Below, in pieces: positions 35,861-47,619 of a stretch of 64,000 nt of DNA. The notes beneath the pieces are model-generated. The model was not told where the DNA came from. It saw only the letters and a program-made list of their open reading frames with translations, and made no database searches. Position 1 is the first letter of the stretch, and every line of letters starts with the position of its first letter. The DNA lies in the NCBI GenBank assembly GCA_036417435.1, contig CM070910.1:19471501-19535500 (forward strand). Direction: 5' to 3'. Source of the stretch: Inia geoffrensis (Eukaryota; Chordata; Mammalia; Artiodactyla; Iniidae). The translations under genes were made by a program, and so were the position numbers.

Positions 35861-38287
35861 AAAAATAAAATAATGCAAAAAGATACATCCTGCAAACAGT
35901 AACCAAAAGAGAGTTGAGTGGCTATATTACCATACAAAATAGACTTTAATAAAAATGTGTTACTAGATGCAAAGAAAGATATTTTATAACGATAAAATGA
36001 GCAATCCATCAAGAAGATATATCAACTATAAGCATACACGCATCTAATAAGGGAAACACAAAATACGTGAAGCAAAACATGTCAGAATTAAAAGGAAAAA
36101 TAGACAATTGAACAATGATAGTTAAAACTTCAATAATTTATGTTCAATAATGGATAGAACGAGTATCTCAGAAAATCATCAAGGATATAGAAAACCTGAT
36201 TAAACACTATTAATCAATTAGACCTAACAGACACCTATGAAATATTCCATCTAACAATGGCAGAATACCTATTCTTCTCAAGTGCACGTGGAGCATAATC
36301 CAACACAGATCATAATTTAGACATAAAGCAATATATTTAAAAGGATTAAAACCACACATAATACATTCTCTGATCACAGTGGAATGAAATTACATAACAA
36401 TAGTAGAAGGAAATTTGGGAAATTCACAAATATGTGGAAACTAATCATCACACTCCTAAATAACCAATGGATCAAATAAGAAATCACAAGGGAAATTAGA
36501 AAATTATTTGAGATGGATGAAAATAAAAACACAAAATACTAAAACAAATGGGACTCAGCTAAAGCAGTGTTACAAAGAAATTATAACTATAAACGCCTAC
36601 ATCAAAAAAGAAGAAATATGTCTAATCAGTAACCTAATCTTCTACATTAAGAACCTCAGGGAAAAAAAGAAAGAACAAACTAAACTCAAAGCAAATAGAA
36701 AGAGGAAATCATAAACTCTACAGAAGAAATAAATGAAATAGAGAATAGAAAATATCAACGAAACCAAAAGTTAGTTTTTTGGAAAGATCAACAAAACTGA
36801 CAAACATTTAGCTAGACTGACCAAGCAAAAAACAAAGAGGACTCAAATTACGAGAACAAAGAATGAATGAGAGAACGTTACTGTGTCTTTTACAGAAAAA
36901 AAAAAAAAAAAAAAATTGGGAACGCTGAACAATTTTATATCAACAAATTAGATAACCTAAATGAAATGGATAAATTCTTAGAAAGACACAAGTTAACAAA
37001 ACCGACTCAAGAAGAAATAGTATATCTGAGTAGACCTGTAACAGGTAAACTCATTTAAAAACTTCCCACAGAACTATTAGAACTAATGAATGGGTTCACC
37101 AAGTTTGCAGGGTACAAGATCAAGTTTAAATAAGTTAAATAAAAAATTTTTAAAAATCATCTATATTTCTATATACAGTAGCAATGAACAATGTGAATTT
37201 GAAATTAAGGAATCAATTTCATTTACAGTAACATTAAAATAATAAAATACTTAGGAATAAATTTAACTGAAGAAGTTCAAAACATATGTTAAAATGCTAC
37301 AAAATATTGTTTAAAAGATTGAAGAAGATTTAAATAAATAGAAAAATGTCCTGTGAGGACACAATATTAAGATAGCAGTACTCCCCAAACTGATCTACAG
37401 ATTAAATATAATCCCTAACAAATCTCCAAAATGCCTTTTTTTTTTTTCCCCAGAAATGGACAAGCTGATCCTAACATTCATATGGAATACAAGGGGCCCA
37501 AAATAGCCAAAACAATCTTGAAAAAGAACAAAGCTGGAGGACTCACCCTTTCCAATTTTGAAACTTAGTTCAAAGCTACAGTAATCAATACAGTATGGTC
37601 CTGGCATAAGGATAGGAATATAGACCAATAGAATAAAGTTGTGAGTTCAGAAATCAACTCTTACATTTAAGGATTTTCAACATGGGAGCCAAGATAATTC
37701 AATCAGGGTAAGACTTGCAACAAATAGTCTGGGGCAATTAATATGCACACAGTAAAGAAGGAAGTTAGACCTTTTTCTCACAACATACACAAGAATTCAC
37801 TCAAAATGGACCAGCAATCTAAATGTAAGAGCTAAACTATAAAACTTTTAGAAGAAAAAATAACATAGGCATAAATATTTGCGATCTTGGGTTAAGTGAT
37901 GTTTTCTTGTATATGACACCAAAAGCACAAGCAATAAAATTAAAAACATAAACTGGACTTCATCAAAATTAAAAACTTTTTGTGTCAAAGTACACTATCA
38001 AGAAAAGGAAAAGATGATCTACAGAATAGGAGAAAATATTTGCAAGTCATATATCTGATACATGCAGTATAAAGAATATGTAAAGAATGCAAAACAAAAA
38101 GATAAATAACCCAAATAAAAAATGGATGAAGCATTTGAATAGACAGTTCTCCATAGGTGATATGCAAATTGAAAACTAGCACATGAAAAGATGCTCAACA
38201 TCATTAGTCATTAGAAAAATGCAAATTGAAACCACAATGAGAGCACTTCACACCCATTAGGATTGCTATAGTTAAAAAGTAGGGAAA

Positions 38288-38658
38288 GACTTCCCTGGTG
38301 GCGCAGTGACACAGTGGTTAAGAATCTGCCTGCCAATACAGGGGACACAGGTTTGAGCCCTGGTCTGGGAAGATCCTACTTGCTGTGGAGCAACTAAGCC
38401 CATGCACCACAACTACTGAGCCTGCGCTCTGGATCCTGTGAGCCACAACTACTGAGCCCACGTGCTGCAATTACTGAAGCCCACGCAGCCTAGAGTCCAT
38501 GCCCTGCAACAACAGAAGACACCACAATGAGAAGCCCACACACTGCAACAGAGTGCCCCTGCTCGCCGCAACTAGAGAAAGCCCGCATGCAGCAACGAAG
38601 ACCCAATGCAGCCAAAAATAAAATAAAAATAAATAAGTTTATAACCAAAAAACTATAC
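38288..38658 (+). mobile_element. CHR-1-like long SINE
   Basis: Head GACTTCCCTGGTGGCGCAGT, then several CACAACTACTGAGCC repeats and a tail AAAATAAAATAAAAATAAATAAGTTT. An imperfect target duplication resembling TAAAAAGTAGGG lies at about 38273-38284 and 38660-38671. It is a longer, more diverged relative of the CHR-2 copies. Confidence 0.85.
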
Positions 38659-38784
38659 ATAAAAAGTAGGGGGAAAAACAAGCATTGGCAACAATGTGGA
38701 AAAATTGGAACTCTCATACATTGCTGATGAGAATGTAAAATGCTGTAGCCATTTTGGAAAAAGTTTGGAAATTTTGTTTTTAGC

Positions 38785-38999
38785 TTTATTTATTTATTTA
38801 TTTATTTGCGGTGCGCGGGCCTCTCACTGTTGTGGCCTCTCCCGTTGCGGAGCACAGGCTCCGGACGCGCAGGCTCAGCGGCCATGGCTCATGGGCCCAG
38901 CCGCTCCACGGCATGTGGGATCTTCCCAGACCGGGGCACGAACCCGTGTCCCCTGCATTGGCAGGTGGACTCTCAACCACTGTGCCACCAGGGAAGCCC
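38785..38999 (-). mobile_element. CHR-2-type SINE
   Basis: Reverse-oriented copy from a (TTTA)n tail and GCGGTGCGCGGGCCTCTCAC through to CACCAGGGAAGCCC. It sits at the junction between the host L1 and an antisense L1. Confidence 0.95.
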
Positions 39000-40375
39000 A
39001 ATTTTTTTGTAATTTTGAAAATTAAAAAAATTTTATTGAAGTAACATTGATTTGTAACATTATATAAGTTTCATGTGTATAACATTATATTTCCACTTCT
39101 GTATACCCTACAGCATGCACATCACCAAAAATTTAGTTCCATTGATCTATCACCATACAGTTGATCCCCTTTACTCTTTTCACCCTCCCCCGCTTCCCCT
39201 CTGATAGCCACTACTACATTCTCTATATGTACGTGTTTGCTTTTGTTTGGTTTGGTTTGTTCCTCTATTTCAGTTTTTTGGTTTGTTTTTCTGTTCATTT
39301 GTATATCAGTGTTTATATTCCACATGTGAGTGAAATCATACAATATTGGTCTTTCTCCATCTGAATTATTTCACCTAGCCTGATACCCTCAAGGTCCGTC
39401 CATGTTGTTGCAAATGGCAAGATTTCATCTCTTTTATGGCTGAGTAGTAGTCCATTGTGTATATATACCACATCTTGTTAATCCTTTGATGGACACTTAG
39501 GTTGTTTCCATATCTTGGTTATTGCAAATAATGCCATGATGAACATAGAAGTGCATAAATCTTTTCAGATTAGTGTTTTCATATACTCTGGATAAATACC
39601 CAGAAGTGGGATAGCTGGATCATATGGTAGTTCTATTCTTAATTCTTTGAGGAATCTCCATACCTCTTCCATAGTGACTGTACCAATTTACATTCTCACC
39701 AGCAGTGTATGAGGGTTCCCTTTCCTCCACATCCTCACCAATACTTATTTCTTGTTTTTTTTTTTAATAATAGCCATCCTGACAGGTGTGAGGTGATATT
39801 TCATTTCAGTTTTTATTTGCATTTCCCTAATAACTAGGGATGTTGAACATCTTTTCATGTGCCTGTTGGCCATCTGTTATATCTTCTTTGCAAAAATGTC
39901 TGTTCAGCTCCTCTACCCATTTTTAATTGGGTTGTTGGGTTTTTTAGTTGTTGAGTTGTATGTGTTCTTTATATATTTTGGATATTAACCCCTTATCGAA
40001 TTATTATTTGCCAATATCTTCTCCCATTTTGTTAGCTGTATTTTTGTTTTATTGATTGTTTCCTTTGCTATGCAGAAGGCTTTTAGTTTGATGTCATTCC
40101 ATTTGTCTATTTTTGCTTTTGTTTCTCTTGCCTGGGGAGACATATCAAGAAAGATATCACTAAGACTGATGTCAAAGAGCGCACTGCCTATGTTTTCTTC
40201 TAAGAGTTTTATGGTATCTGGTCTTACATTCAAGTCTTTAATCCATTTTGAATTAATTTTTGTGTATGGTGTGAGACAGTGGTGTAGTTTCATTGTTTTG
40301 CATGTGGCTGTCCAGTTTTCCCAACACCATTTATTGAAGAGACTATCCTTTGTTTTAATTTTAATGTTTAAAAGT
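39000..40375 (-). mobile_element. L1 fragment, antisense, inserted in old L1
   Basis: 'TTTATTGAAGTAACATTGATTTGTAACATTATATAAG' (3' end side) through 'CATGTTGTTGCAAATGGCAAGATTTCATC', 'GATGTTGAACATCTTTTCATGTGCCTGTTGGCC' and 'TGGCTGTCCAGTTTTCCCAACACCATTTATTGAAGAGAC'. About 1.35 kb, 5'-truncated, with decayed ORF2. A 'TTTTAATTTTAAAAAG' region marks its right end, after which the host L1 resumes. Confidence 0.9.
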
Positions 40376-40572
40376 TTTTAATTTTAAAAAGTTAAAAATA
40401 GAGTTACTGTATGACCCAGCAATTCCACTCTGAAGCATATATCTGAGAGAATTGCAAACATATGGTCACATACAAACTTGTACAGAAATGTTCACAGGAA
40501 CTTTATTTGTCAAAAGGTGGAAACAACACAAATGTCTGTCAATGATAAATGGATTTAAAAATGTGGTATATT

Positions 40573-40782
40573 GGGCTTTCCTGGTGGCGCAGTGGTTGAG
40601 AGTCCGCCTGCCGATGCAGGGGACACGGGTTCGTGCCTTGGTCCAGGAAGATCCCACATGCCGTGGAGTGGCTGGGCCCGTGAGCCATGGCCGCTGAGCC
40701 TGCGCATCTGGAGCCTGTGTTCTGCAACAGGAGAGGCCACAACAGTGAGAGGCCCGTGTACCGCAAAAAAAAAAAAAAAAAA
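40573..40782 (+). mobile_element. CHR-2-type SINE in old L1
   Basis: Starts GGGCTTTCCTGGTGGCGCAG and ends in a long poly(A). The duplication AAAATGTGGTATAT flanks it (about 40557-40571 and 40784-40797). The split L1 sentence reads 'AAAATGTGGTATA' then 'TCCATACAATGAAATATTATT'. Confidence 0.95.
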
Positions 40783-41150
40783 AAAAATGTGGTATATCCA
40801 TACAATGAAATATTATTTGGCAGTGAAAAGAAATGAAGTAGTGATACATTCTATGACTTGGTTGAACCTTGAAACATTGTGCTATGTGGAAGAAGCCAGA
40901 CACAAAAGGTCACATATTGCATTATTCCATTTATATGAAATATCCAGAATAGGCCAACTCATTGAGAAGGGAAGTTGATTAGTGGTTTCCCAGGGCTGAG
41001 ATAAAAGGAGTATGGGAGTTACTATTTATGAGTATGGGGTTTCTTTTTGGGGTGGTGGAAATATTTTGTAAATATACTAAAGAATAGGGAATTTTACACT
41101 TAAAAAGGGTAATTTTGTGGCCTAAGCCCTATCTCAATTTAAAATATCCA

Positions 41151-41362
41151 CTCACAGAGTTTATTACCATTAACCTACATAGGGTTTTGAAATTTTCACA
41201 TGTGCTTTGTTCTGTCTGCTCTTAATTTGATCATGAAAATTGTGTGTTACAAACAGAAATGTTCAGAACATTAATCTCATTTGTGTGCTGCAGAGTAGAT
41301 GTAACACTTATAATTTCTTCATCTATCTTTGCTTCCTTCTGCATTAAAAATTTATCCATGGG
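41151..41362. other. Short unassigned stretch between L1 and SINE
   Basis: No gene or clear repeat seen. Confidence 0.4.
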
Positions 41363-41565
41363 GGGCTTCCCTGGTGGCTCAGTGGTTGAGAGTCTGCCTG
41401 CCGATGCAGGGGACACGGGTTCATGCCCCGGTCCGGGAAGATCCCACATGCCGCGGAGCGGCTGGGCCCGTGAGCCGTGGCCGCTGAGCCTGTGCATCTG
41501 GAGCCTGTGCTCCGCAACAGGAGAGGCCACAACAGTGAGAGGCCCGCGAACGGTAAAAAAAAAAA
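41363..41565 (+). mobile_element. CHR-2-type SINE
   Basis: GGGCTTCCCTGGTGGCTCAG head and GCCCGCGAACGGT plus poly(A) tail. Target duplication AAAAATTTATCCATGGG flanks both sides. Confidence 0.95.
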
Positions 41566-41581
41566 AAAAATTTATCCATGG

Positions 41582-42290
41582 GTAAAATTAAAACAAAAAA
41601 CTGATTACAGTATCACAACTCATAAGCACTTAATAATTGATAATCCTGCAACAGTAAATGGTTCAGCAGTGAGAGTTATCAGTTAATGAGTGCAGCACAG
41701 AAATAGACTTAGGTTATTTACCACCCTCTTCATGTTGACTGTAATGTCCTCTCCATTTTTCCTACTCAACCAAACTTTTCTGGAAAACCAGTGAGTGGAA
41801 ATGATGTTTACATAGTGATGAACTTTCAACAGTGCATTATTGTCAAACTTTGGATCTTTGATACCATAGCAAAATTAGCAGTATAAGAGACACTGGAGTT
41901 GAGAACTTGAGGACAGCGCAAGCCTTGGGTTACTGAAACATTTACCTCTTAAAATAATTTCCTAAAAATAGTAACTCTTTATTGTATTATGGCATTGGCA
42001 TTACTGCTCTCTACCATTATTCAGCTCTTCTTTCAACTTTAATCAGTGCTTCCTTAAGGAGGTATACTGTGAACCCTAGAAACTCCTGGTATCAAAGGGT
42101 GCGTGGAAACTTAGCTCACTGCTCTCATTGAGGGTCAATGTCAAGAAAGTATTTTCTAAACAAAACACCAAAGGGCAGGCAGAGCTACTCAGCCACTCTG
42201 CATTCCCTAATTGTCTAGAGCATCCCCATTCCTTCCCTCTCAGTCAGGAGGCTTGCTTGTAACATCACAGGAAACTGAAGACTCAGTAAG
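41582..42290. other. Intergenic stretch, nothing recognised
   Basis: About 700 bases without gene or clear repeat signals. Confidence 0.4.
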
Positions 42291-42299
42291 ATGACCCAG

Positions 42300-43650
42300 T
42301 ATTTTCCTTCCCATATTTATTCTAACTTTTTCTGCATGTGTACTTATCTTTATTTCTCTTCCCCCTTGTTTTTTCTTAAAATACTATTCCTAATTGGTTA
42401 CAAAGTTAATCTCTTATATCAGTGCTCTGGCTCCCATCTTCCTCTCCTACCCCTTAGGGGAAATATGCTCCATCAGTCAGCATTTGTTGCCCTGTACATT
42501 CAAATTCCATCTCCATACTAAACATTCTCTCAGCTTGTAAATATGATGTGTTCTTCATCTTAAAATAAACAGAAACTTCCATATGTGCTTCACTGCCCTC
42601 CTTCCTTCTCTCTATCTCATCATATCTCTTCATGGCAAGCCTCTTGAAAGAATAGTTTACCCTCACTTTGTATTAATTACTTCATGTCTCATTCACTAGC
42701 CATCTTGAGCAATTTACTTTTCCTTGCAACAATGGCAAAGAAACCATTCTCAGCAAAGACTTTTTTAAAAAATTAATTAATTAATTAAATTTTTTTGGCT
42801 GCGTCATGTCTTAGTTGTGGCACTCGGGATCTTCATTGGGTCATGCGGGATCTTTCGTTGCTATGCAGGCTCTTTGTTGTGGCGCGCAGGCTCCAAGGTG
42901 CGTGGGCTTTGCAGTTGTGGTGCGTGGGCTCTGCAGTTGTGGTGCGTGGGCTCTGTAGTTGCGGCACACGGGCTCTCTTGTTGAGGTGCACAAGCTCAGT
43001 AGTTGTGTCACACACAGGCTTAATTGCCCCGTGGCATGTGGGATCTTAGTTCCTCAACCAGGGATCGAACCCACTGCCCCTGCACTGGAAGGCTGATTCT
43101 TTACCACTGGACCACCAGGGACGTCTCATCAGCAAAGACTTTTTAATTGCCAATTCCACTAGGGTATTTTTCTGTCCTTATCTTACTTGAGCTCTGTGAC
43201 ACTTGAAACTCTTGTTTCCCATATCTTCCTTTAACTACTTCCTCTTACTTTTCCTTTAATTTATTGTGGCTGCTCTTAACTGGACTTCTCAAGGGCATAG
43301 ACTATATCTTCTTTGTCTTTCCACGACTAAGCTCCTGCATCACATAGAGCAGACACAAATATTTGTCAAACGAATGAATAAATGGTCTTTCTCAGTGTCA
43401 GGGCTCTTCTCTAATACCAGGGCATGCCAGAGCTTCATCCTTGAAGCTGGCCCTTTCTCCACTCATTCTAACCATTTAACTGGATAATTACATTCACTTT
43501 TCACCTTCAGGCACTCTGGATTTGGTGACTTTCAAATCTAAACCTCCTTTAAACTCTATAGTGATTGACCTAATTGTCTTTCAGTTAACATCTCCTGGAT
43601 GGCTTGCAAGTACCACAGTTCAACATGACAAAGCTTTCCTCATCTTTCCT
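42300..43650 (+). repeat. L2 LINE ORF2 region, interrupted by a SINE
   Basis: 'CTCTTGAAAGAATAGTTTACC', 'TGCCAATTCCACTAGGGTATTTTTCTGTCCTTATCTTACTTGAGCTCTGTGACACTTG', 'ACTGGACTTCTCAAGGGCATAG' and 'TTGTCAAACGAATGAATAAATGG' are consistent with L2 ORF2 to 3' sequence. Parts may come from more than one L2 copy. All frames are broken. Confidence 0.55.
42766..43128 (-). mobile_element. CHR-1-like long SINE with internal repeats
   Basis: Antisense copy from an (AATT)n tail and TTTTTTTGGCTGCGTCATG to CCACCAGGGACGTC. It contains adjacent repeats of GTTGTGGTGCGTGGGCTCTG. Flanking duplication TCAGCAAAGACTTTTT at 42750-42765 and 43129-43144 is perfect over 16 bases. It splits an L2. Confidence 0.92.
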
Positions 43651-43949
43651 TTCAAAATCACTTCTTTATATCTATATGAATATCGATTGATCAGTTGTTA
43701 GCAGCATAGATGCTGTGACCAGATTACCTCTTTTCCCATTTAGTTTCTTCCTGAGTGGAGAGTGCTTTGATTCCTTTAGTTTTCAAAGAGAAACATTTGT
43801 GAGACAAATATTTTTCTTACTAATAGACTGCTTTTTATAGCGTAACCTATATGGGTCTCTGAATCTTTTCTATGCTCTGTCAAGTCCTAAAGTTTCGTTT
43901 TGGATTATTCTATTTGGGGATGGACCAGAGCCTGAGGGATCAGTGAGAT

Positions 43950-43952
<3 letters not shown>
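43651..43952. other. Intergenic stretch, nothing recognised
   Basis: No gene or named repeat seen. Confidence 0.35.
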
Positions 43953-43994
<42 letters not shown>

Positions 43995-44028
43995 TGTGTG
44001 TGTGTGCGTGTGCGTGTGTGTGTGTGTA
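43953..44028. repeat. (GT)n microsatellite
   Basis: About 38 dinucleotides, mostly GT with GC and CA interruptions (GCGCGCAT, GCGTGTGC). It has potential for Z-DNA because of the alternating purine-pyrimidine order. Confidence 0.95.
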
Positions 44029-45313
44029 CATCATTAAGTGAAAAAATTTGAGGAGAGAAAAAATTCCATTTTGCCACACATATAATAAAATGTAAAAGCA
44101 TCTTTTAAAATACCTTTCTATTTATCTAGAGATACAGATAGCTATTAAGCATCAAAACGTTTGATCTTATCAAGCACAGATGCAATGTTTATGTTACAGT
44201 CACACTGCTAGCTCCTGACAATTGACATTTACTAAATAACTTCATTTTTTAAAGCACATTTAGCTACATGTCATCAGCCCACCTGCTTGTCTACAATTGC
44301 CTCAGATATTGATTATAAATAACCACTGGTTTAATACTAATAAACCTAAAGTTTTTCCCACTTATATATTTAAGTAAAAAGCCAGTGTGTTCGCAATTTG
44401 TAGATTAAATATCCTCCTGTCATTTTTTCCTCTGAGGTGATCTCCTCGTAGCCACTGTTCGTATCCATGTCCTTGTGATTTGGAGCTGCTCATGTCTGCT
44501 TCCTCCCACAACGAGAGTGATCTCTCTTCTCCATTCCTAGGCCTGTTAGTGCTCTTAAATACACGTCCTGCCCCACACACACAGAGCCAAGCTACATTGC
44601 AAGGTCATTATTTATTTTCTACCTCATTACTCTTCTAGTGGCTTACTTTTCTTCTAGTTATTAGTCAGCAGGCACACATCCTAAGAGATGTGTGTTTTTG
44701 CCATCTTATTGAAAAAGACTCACAAATTCCCTTTAGGATTTGCCAATCCCAAAGCGTAAGATATTATAATTTAACCAAATCTTTAAGGCATTCAAAATCA
44801 AATCTTCACTGGTCAGGGATTGAAATGATATTCCTTTTGCAGAATCAGACAATTAAATTTACTTTATTACTTCACAATTTTCAGAAATCCAGAAAAACGC
44901 TACCTAACATTGCTTTTTAAAATCATATGAGTTTCTCAGAAATCTATCATTCTTGATTTTGAGACACTAAGTTCGTAATATTGTCCACAGTTTCCTTCAT
45001 GTGTTATCTTTAGCTTAGATAGCAATAAAAGAATCATACCTAGACAGTGAGCAGAGAAGTTATCTTGACATTTTTAATATTTTCCCACTGAAGATGTGGC
45101 ATGTATTACATTTGGGAACTTATATGCAATTTTACTACTGAAAACTTTTTTCCTTAAACCATAATAATTTATTTTGTATTTATCCTCAGTAAGGCCAAAG
45201 TTCAAAATAAATATAGTTCTTTAAAGTATGACCTTTTTTTCTAATAATGGATCACTTTAGTATGAAGAAAGACAGCTAATGTGGTTCAGGCATTTCAAAA
45301 GAATTTTCTAGAA
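44029..45313. other. Intergenic stretch, nothing recognised
   Basis: About 1.3 kb, A/T-rich. The short frames at 44362-44580 and 44690-44920 have no recognised similarity. Confidence 0.4.
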
Positions 45314-45716
45314 GTTACAAAGTAAGATAAATAAAATAAACAAAGGTAAGCCAGAGGATAATAAGACTAGAGAAAAATGGTGAGTAATTTATGGAAATTA
45401 GGTGGAAATTAGATGGAAAGAATAAAATGGAAGAGAAAAAATTTTTTATGCATGATGGGCAATGAGCAGAACAATGAAAAAGAATAGTTTCTGCTTCAAT
45501 TCATCTTGAAAAAGTTTATACAGGGGCATTATTCCAATGATTTCAAGTTTTCTGCTTCAGAACAATATGAGACTTTGATGTTATTGCCCATCATGCATAA
45601 TAATTTTTTTCTCTTTCATTTTATCCTTTCCATCTAATTTCCATAAATTAATCACCATTTTTCTCTAATCTTCTTACCCTCTGGCCTACCTTCTTTTATT
45701 TATCTTAGTTTTAAAC
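45314..45716. repeat. Long imperfect inverted repeat (hairpin)
   Basis: The left arm (about 45324-45463) and right arm (45583-45706) are reverse complements. Matching blocks include AAGATAAATAAA, GCCAGAGG, TAGAGAAAAATGGTGA, TAATTTATGGAAATTAG, AGATGGAAAG, AGAGAAAAA and TATGCATGATGGGCAAT. The left arm has an extra tandem GGAAATTAG unit. The loop is about 119 bases. Weaker pairing extends the arms about 10 bases outwards. I do not recognise the element. It is non-coding and could be a palindromic MITE or a local inverted duplication. Confidence 0.92.
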
Positions 45717-46234
45717 TAAATTAAAATACAAAAGTACAAGATGAACTAAAAGTTTATCCACCAAAGTGAAATTTTGTCATAACAAAAATTGGATAGACTT
45801 GAGAGGCAACCAAAAAACATGTCTCACTTCTGTAAATTTGGACGTTAAATTCCTCCTACTTGATTATCTACATTATTCTACTAATTAATACATATTTTTT
45901 CCTAAATTGACATTGTTTAAATTGACTTCTGAAGAATATGAAATTCAATATTTATTTTAAAATAGAAGTTTTTCTATTTCCTAGATTACATCAACCTCTT
46001 TAATGTTTAAGTATTAATAATTAATTTTTTTAAGCTTAGAAATATACTTTCAAGGAAAGTGTAGATTGGTTTTTAAAGTGGGTCCCTAAATCTCTGCTTA
46101 AATTATTTTGAATTGTTTTGGTAAACTAATATCCTCAAGTCTCAGTAATATGTTTTCTGTCTCTATTAACTTAATGTCACCTGAACTGTAGCATCTTTTA
46201 TGTGGTAGCAAATAAAATCAAAGCCTTGCAAATA
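45717..46234. other. Intergenic stretch, nothing recognised
   Basis: A/T-rich, with no gene signals. Confidence 0.4.
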
Positions 46235-46450
46235 TCTTATAAAAGACATAAGGCCTTTGGAGTCAAAAAGCTTTGGGTTCAAATATTGGCTCAGCCACTT
46301 AGAATTTACTTAACCACTTGAGCTTCAGTATCTTAAACAGCAAAATGTGATCATAACTTCTAGTTAAGAAAATTAAGGAGATTTTATTAGGTGATGTAAC
46401 TGACGTTTGAAGCTTAGTGACCACCACAAGGCAGCTGCTATTAAACGACC
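46235..46450 (+). repeat. MIR SINE
   Basis: 'TTTGGGTTCAAATATTGGCTCAGCCACTTAGAATTTACTTAACCACTTGAGCTTCAG' resembles the MIR core in the sense orientation. It is diverged. Confidence 0.7.
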
Positions 46451-47619
46451 AATTCTATTATTATTACCAAATTATTTGAGAAAATCCAAGTATTTCTGAG
46501 GCAGTTAGACTTTTCCCCAAATATTTTACTTTTTTATTCAGATGTTTCACTTATCGAAGCAGTGAGATGCATTGTAGGCTGTTCCATATAAACAAATACT
46601 AACACTGTGAAATTTCTTTTTGCCTAAAATAGTTTTGTTTTGCACATTTCTTCTTGCAGAAAAGTGTCACACTTTCAATTTCCCAGGTACAAATTGTCAA
46701 ACGGGTCCTATCTATAAGAGAACTGTTTTCTGAAGCCAGTGAATACAAGGGAAGTTAGCAAAATTTCCCCCATTTTACCTTCTTTCTTACCGTTACTTAG
46801 CAACCAGCTAATACTTTTGAAAAATCTCCTTTGAATACTAAATTACCATGAGATTTGTGTCTATTACTAAATGGAAGATCAAATATGCAGTCACAATTTC
46901 CCTAAAGGGCACAGTTGAAACCTAGTTAGTATCTTCGTTGCTGCTAAGAGACCAATGTTTTGCCCTTGCTGTTTAGGAATACCATTATGTGCTCTTACTT
47001 AGGCATAATAAATTCACAGTAATGTCTCTGAGACTGGGATTGTAAATGGGAATGTGTCAAGTAGCCAACCCCTTCTCTTTAATACTTAATATGAGCCAGT
47101 CCTCCAGAAGCATTCCTTATTTGGTTCTAGAACACACACATAAAGTGTGATATGAATGAAGTACATTCTGGTTTGCCTAAGATGGATCTTGTTTACACTG
47201 TTGTTAGCACTGTTAATTATTTTAACACCTCTTTCCATTCTCAAAATTGACCTGCTTTGGACAATACATTTCACGGTTACCCTAGATTTGAAAAATTTGA
47301 GGGCAGTCCAGAAGAGATTAATGGAAATAATTAGAGGCATAGGAAATAGTCTCTATGAAGAAATAACTAAAGGAATTCGGTTTATTTATTTGTAAGAAAA
47401 GAGAAAACTTACGGAGATTACACTCTTCGAGGAGAAAATATAGGAGATAACTCTAAGAGGAAACAAAAGCCTCTGTTTTCTTTCCTACCCAGGGCTGCAT
47501 AGAATTAAAATTCTCAACTCGGAGATATGCTGTGTAGAAAGCAGGGGTTAGGAAGATACTGTCCGCACTGGATTGTACCCTAGTAAAGGTTATTTTTTCT
47601 TATTTTGAGTATTCTTTAA
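46451..47619. other. Intergenic stretch, nothing recognised
   Basis: About 1.2 kb. Overlapping small frames on both strands at 47086-47395 are treated as chance. Confidence 0.4.

Larger units (their letters stand above)
33490..41150 (+). mobile_element. Old L1 (L1MA/ME-type), split by six insertions
   Basis: One old sense-oriented L1 can be followed through pieces at about 33490-33693, 34113-34406, 35861-38287, 38659-38784, 40376-40572 and 40783-41150. The pieces join in L1 order. 'AAATTAAGATGT' continues as 'TAACTGTAATCCCCAGGGTAA'. 'AGGTTAAAAATAAAATAATGCA' continues as 'AAAAGATACATCCTGCAAACAGTAACC'. 'GTTTGGAAATTTTG' continues as 'AAAAAGTTAAAAATAGAGTTACTGTATGACCCAGC'. The intruders total about 4.1 kb and leave about 3.6 kb of host L1, ending in the 3' UTR. 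No ORF is intact, since ORF2 has many stops and frameshifts. Confidence 0.85.

Noticed and set aside
38785..41565. Repeated 60-145-codon frames with products containing 'ASHCCGLS' or 'VRGPRTAKK' type strings
   Set aside because: They are translations of CHR-2 SINE copies, and the same peptides recur at 30.7, 49.1, 52.1, 58.4 and 60.2 kb.
42795..43049. 84-codon frame with repeated Val/Cys/Gly-rich units
   Set aside because: It is a translation of the internal tandem units of the CHR-1-like SINE.
47086..47395. Overlapping ~80-codon frames on both strands
   Set aside because: There is no domain, no conservation cue, no splice or promoter context, and the composition is typical of intergenic A/T-rich DNA.
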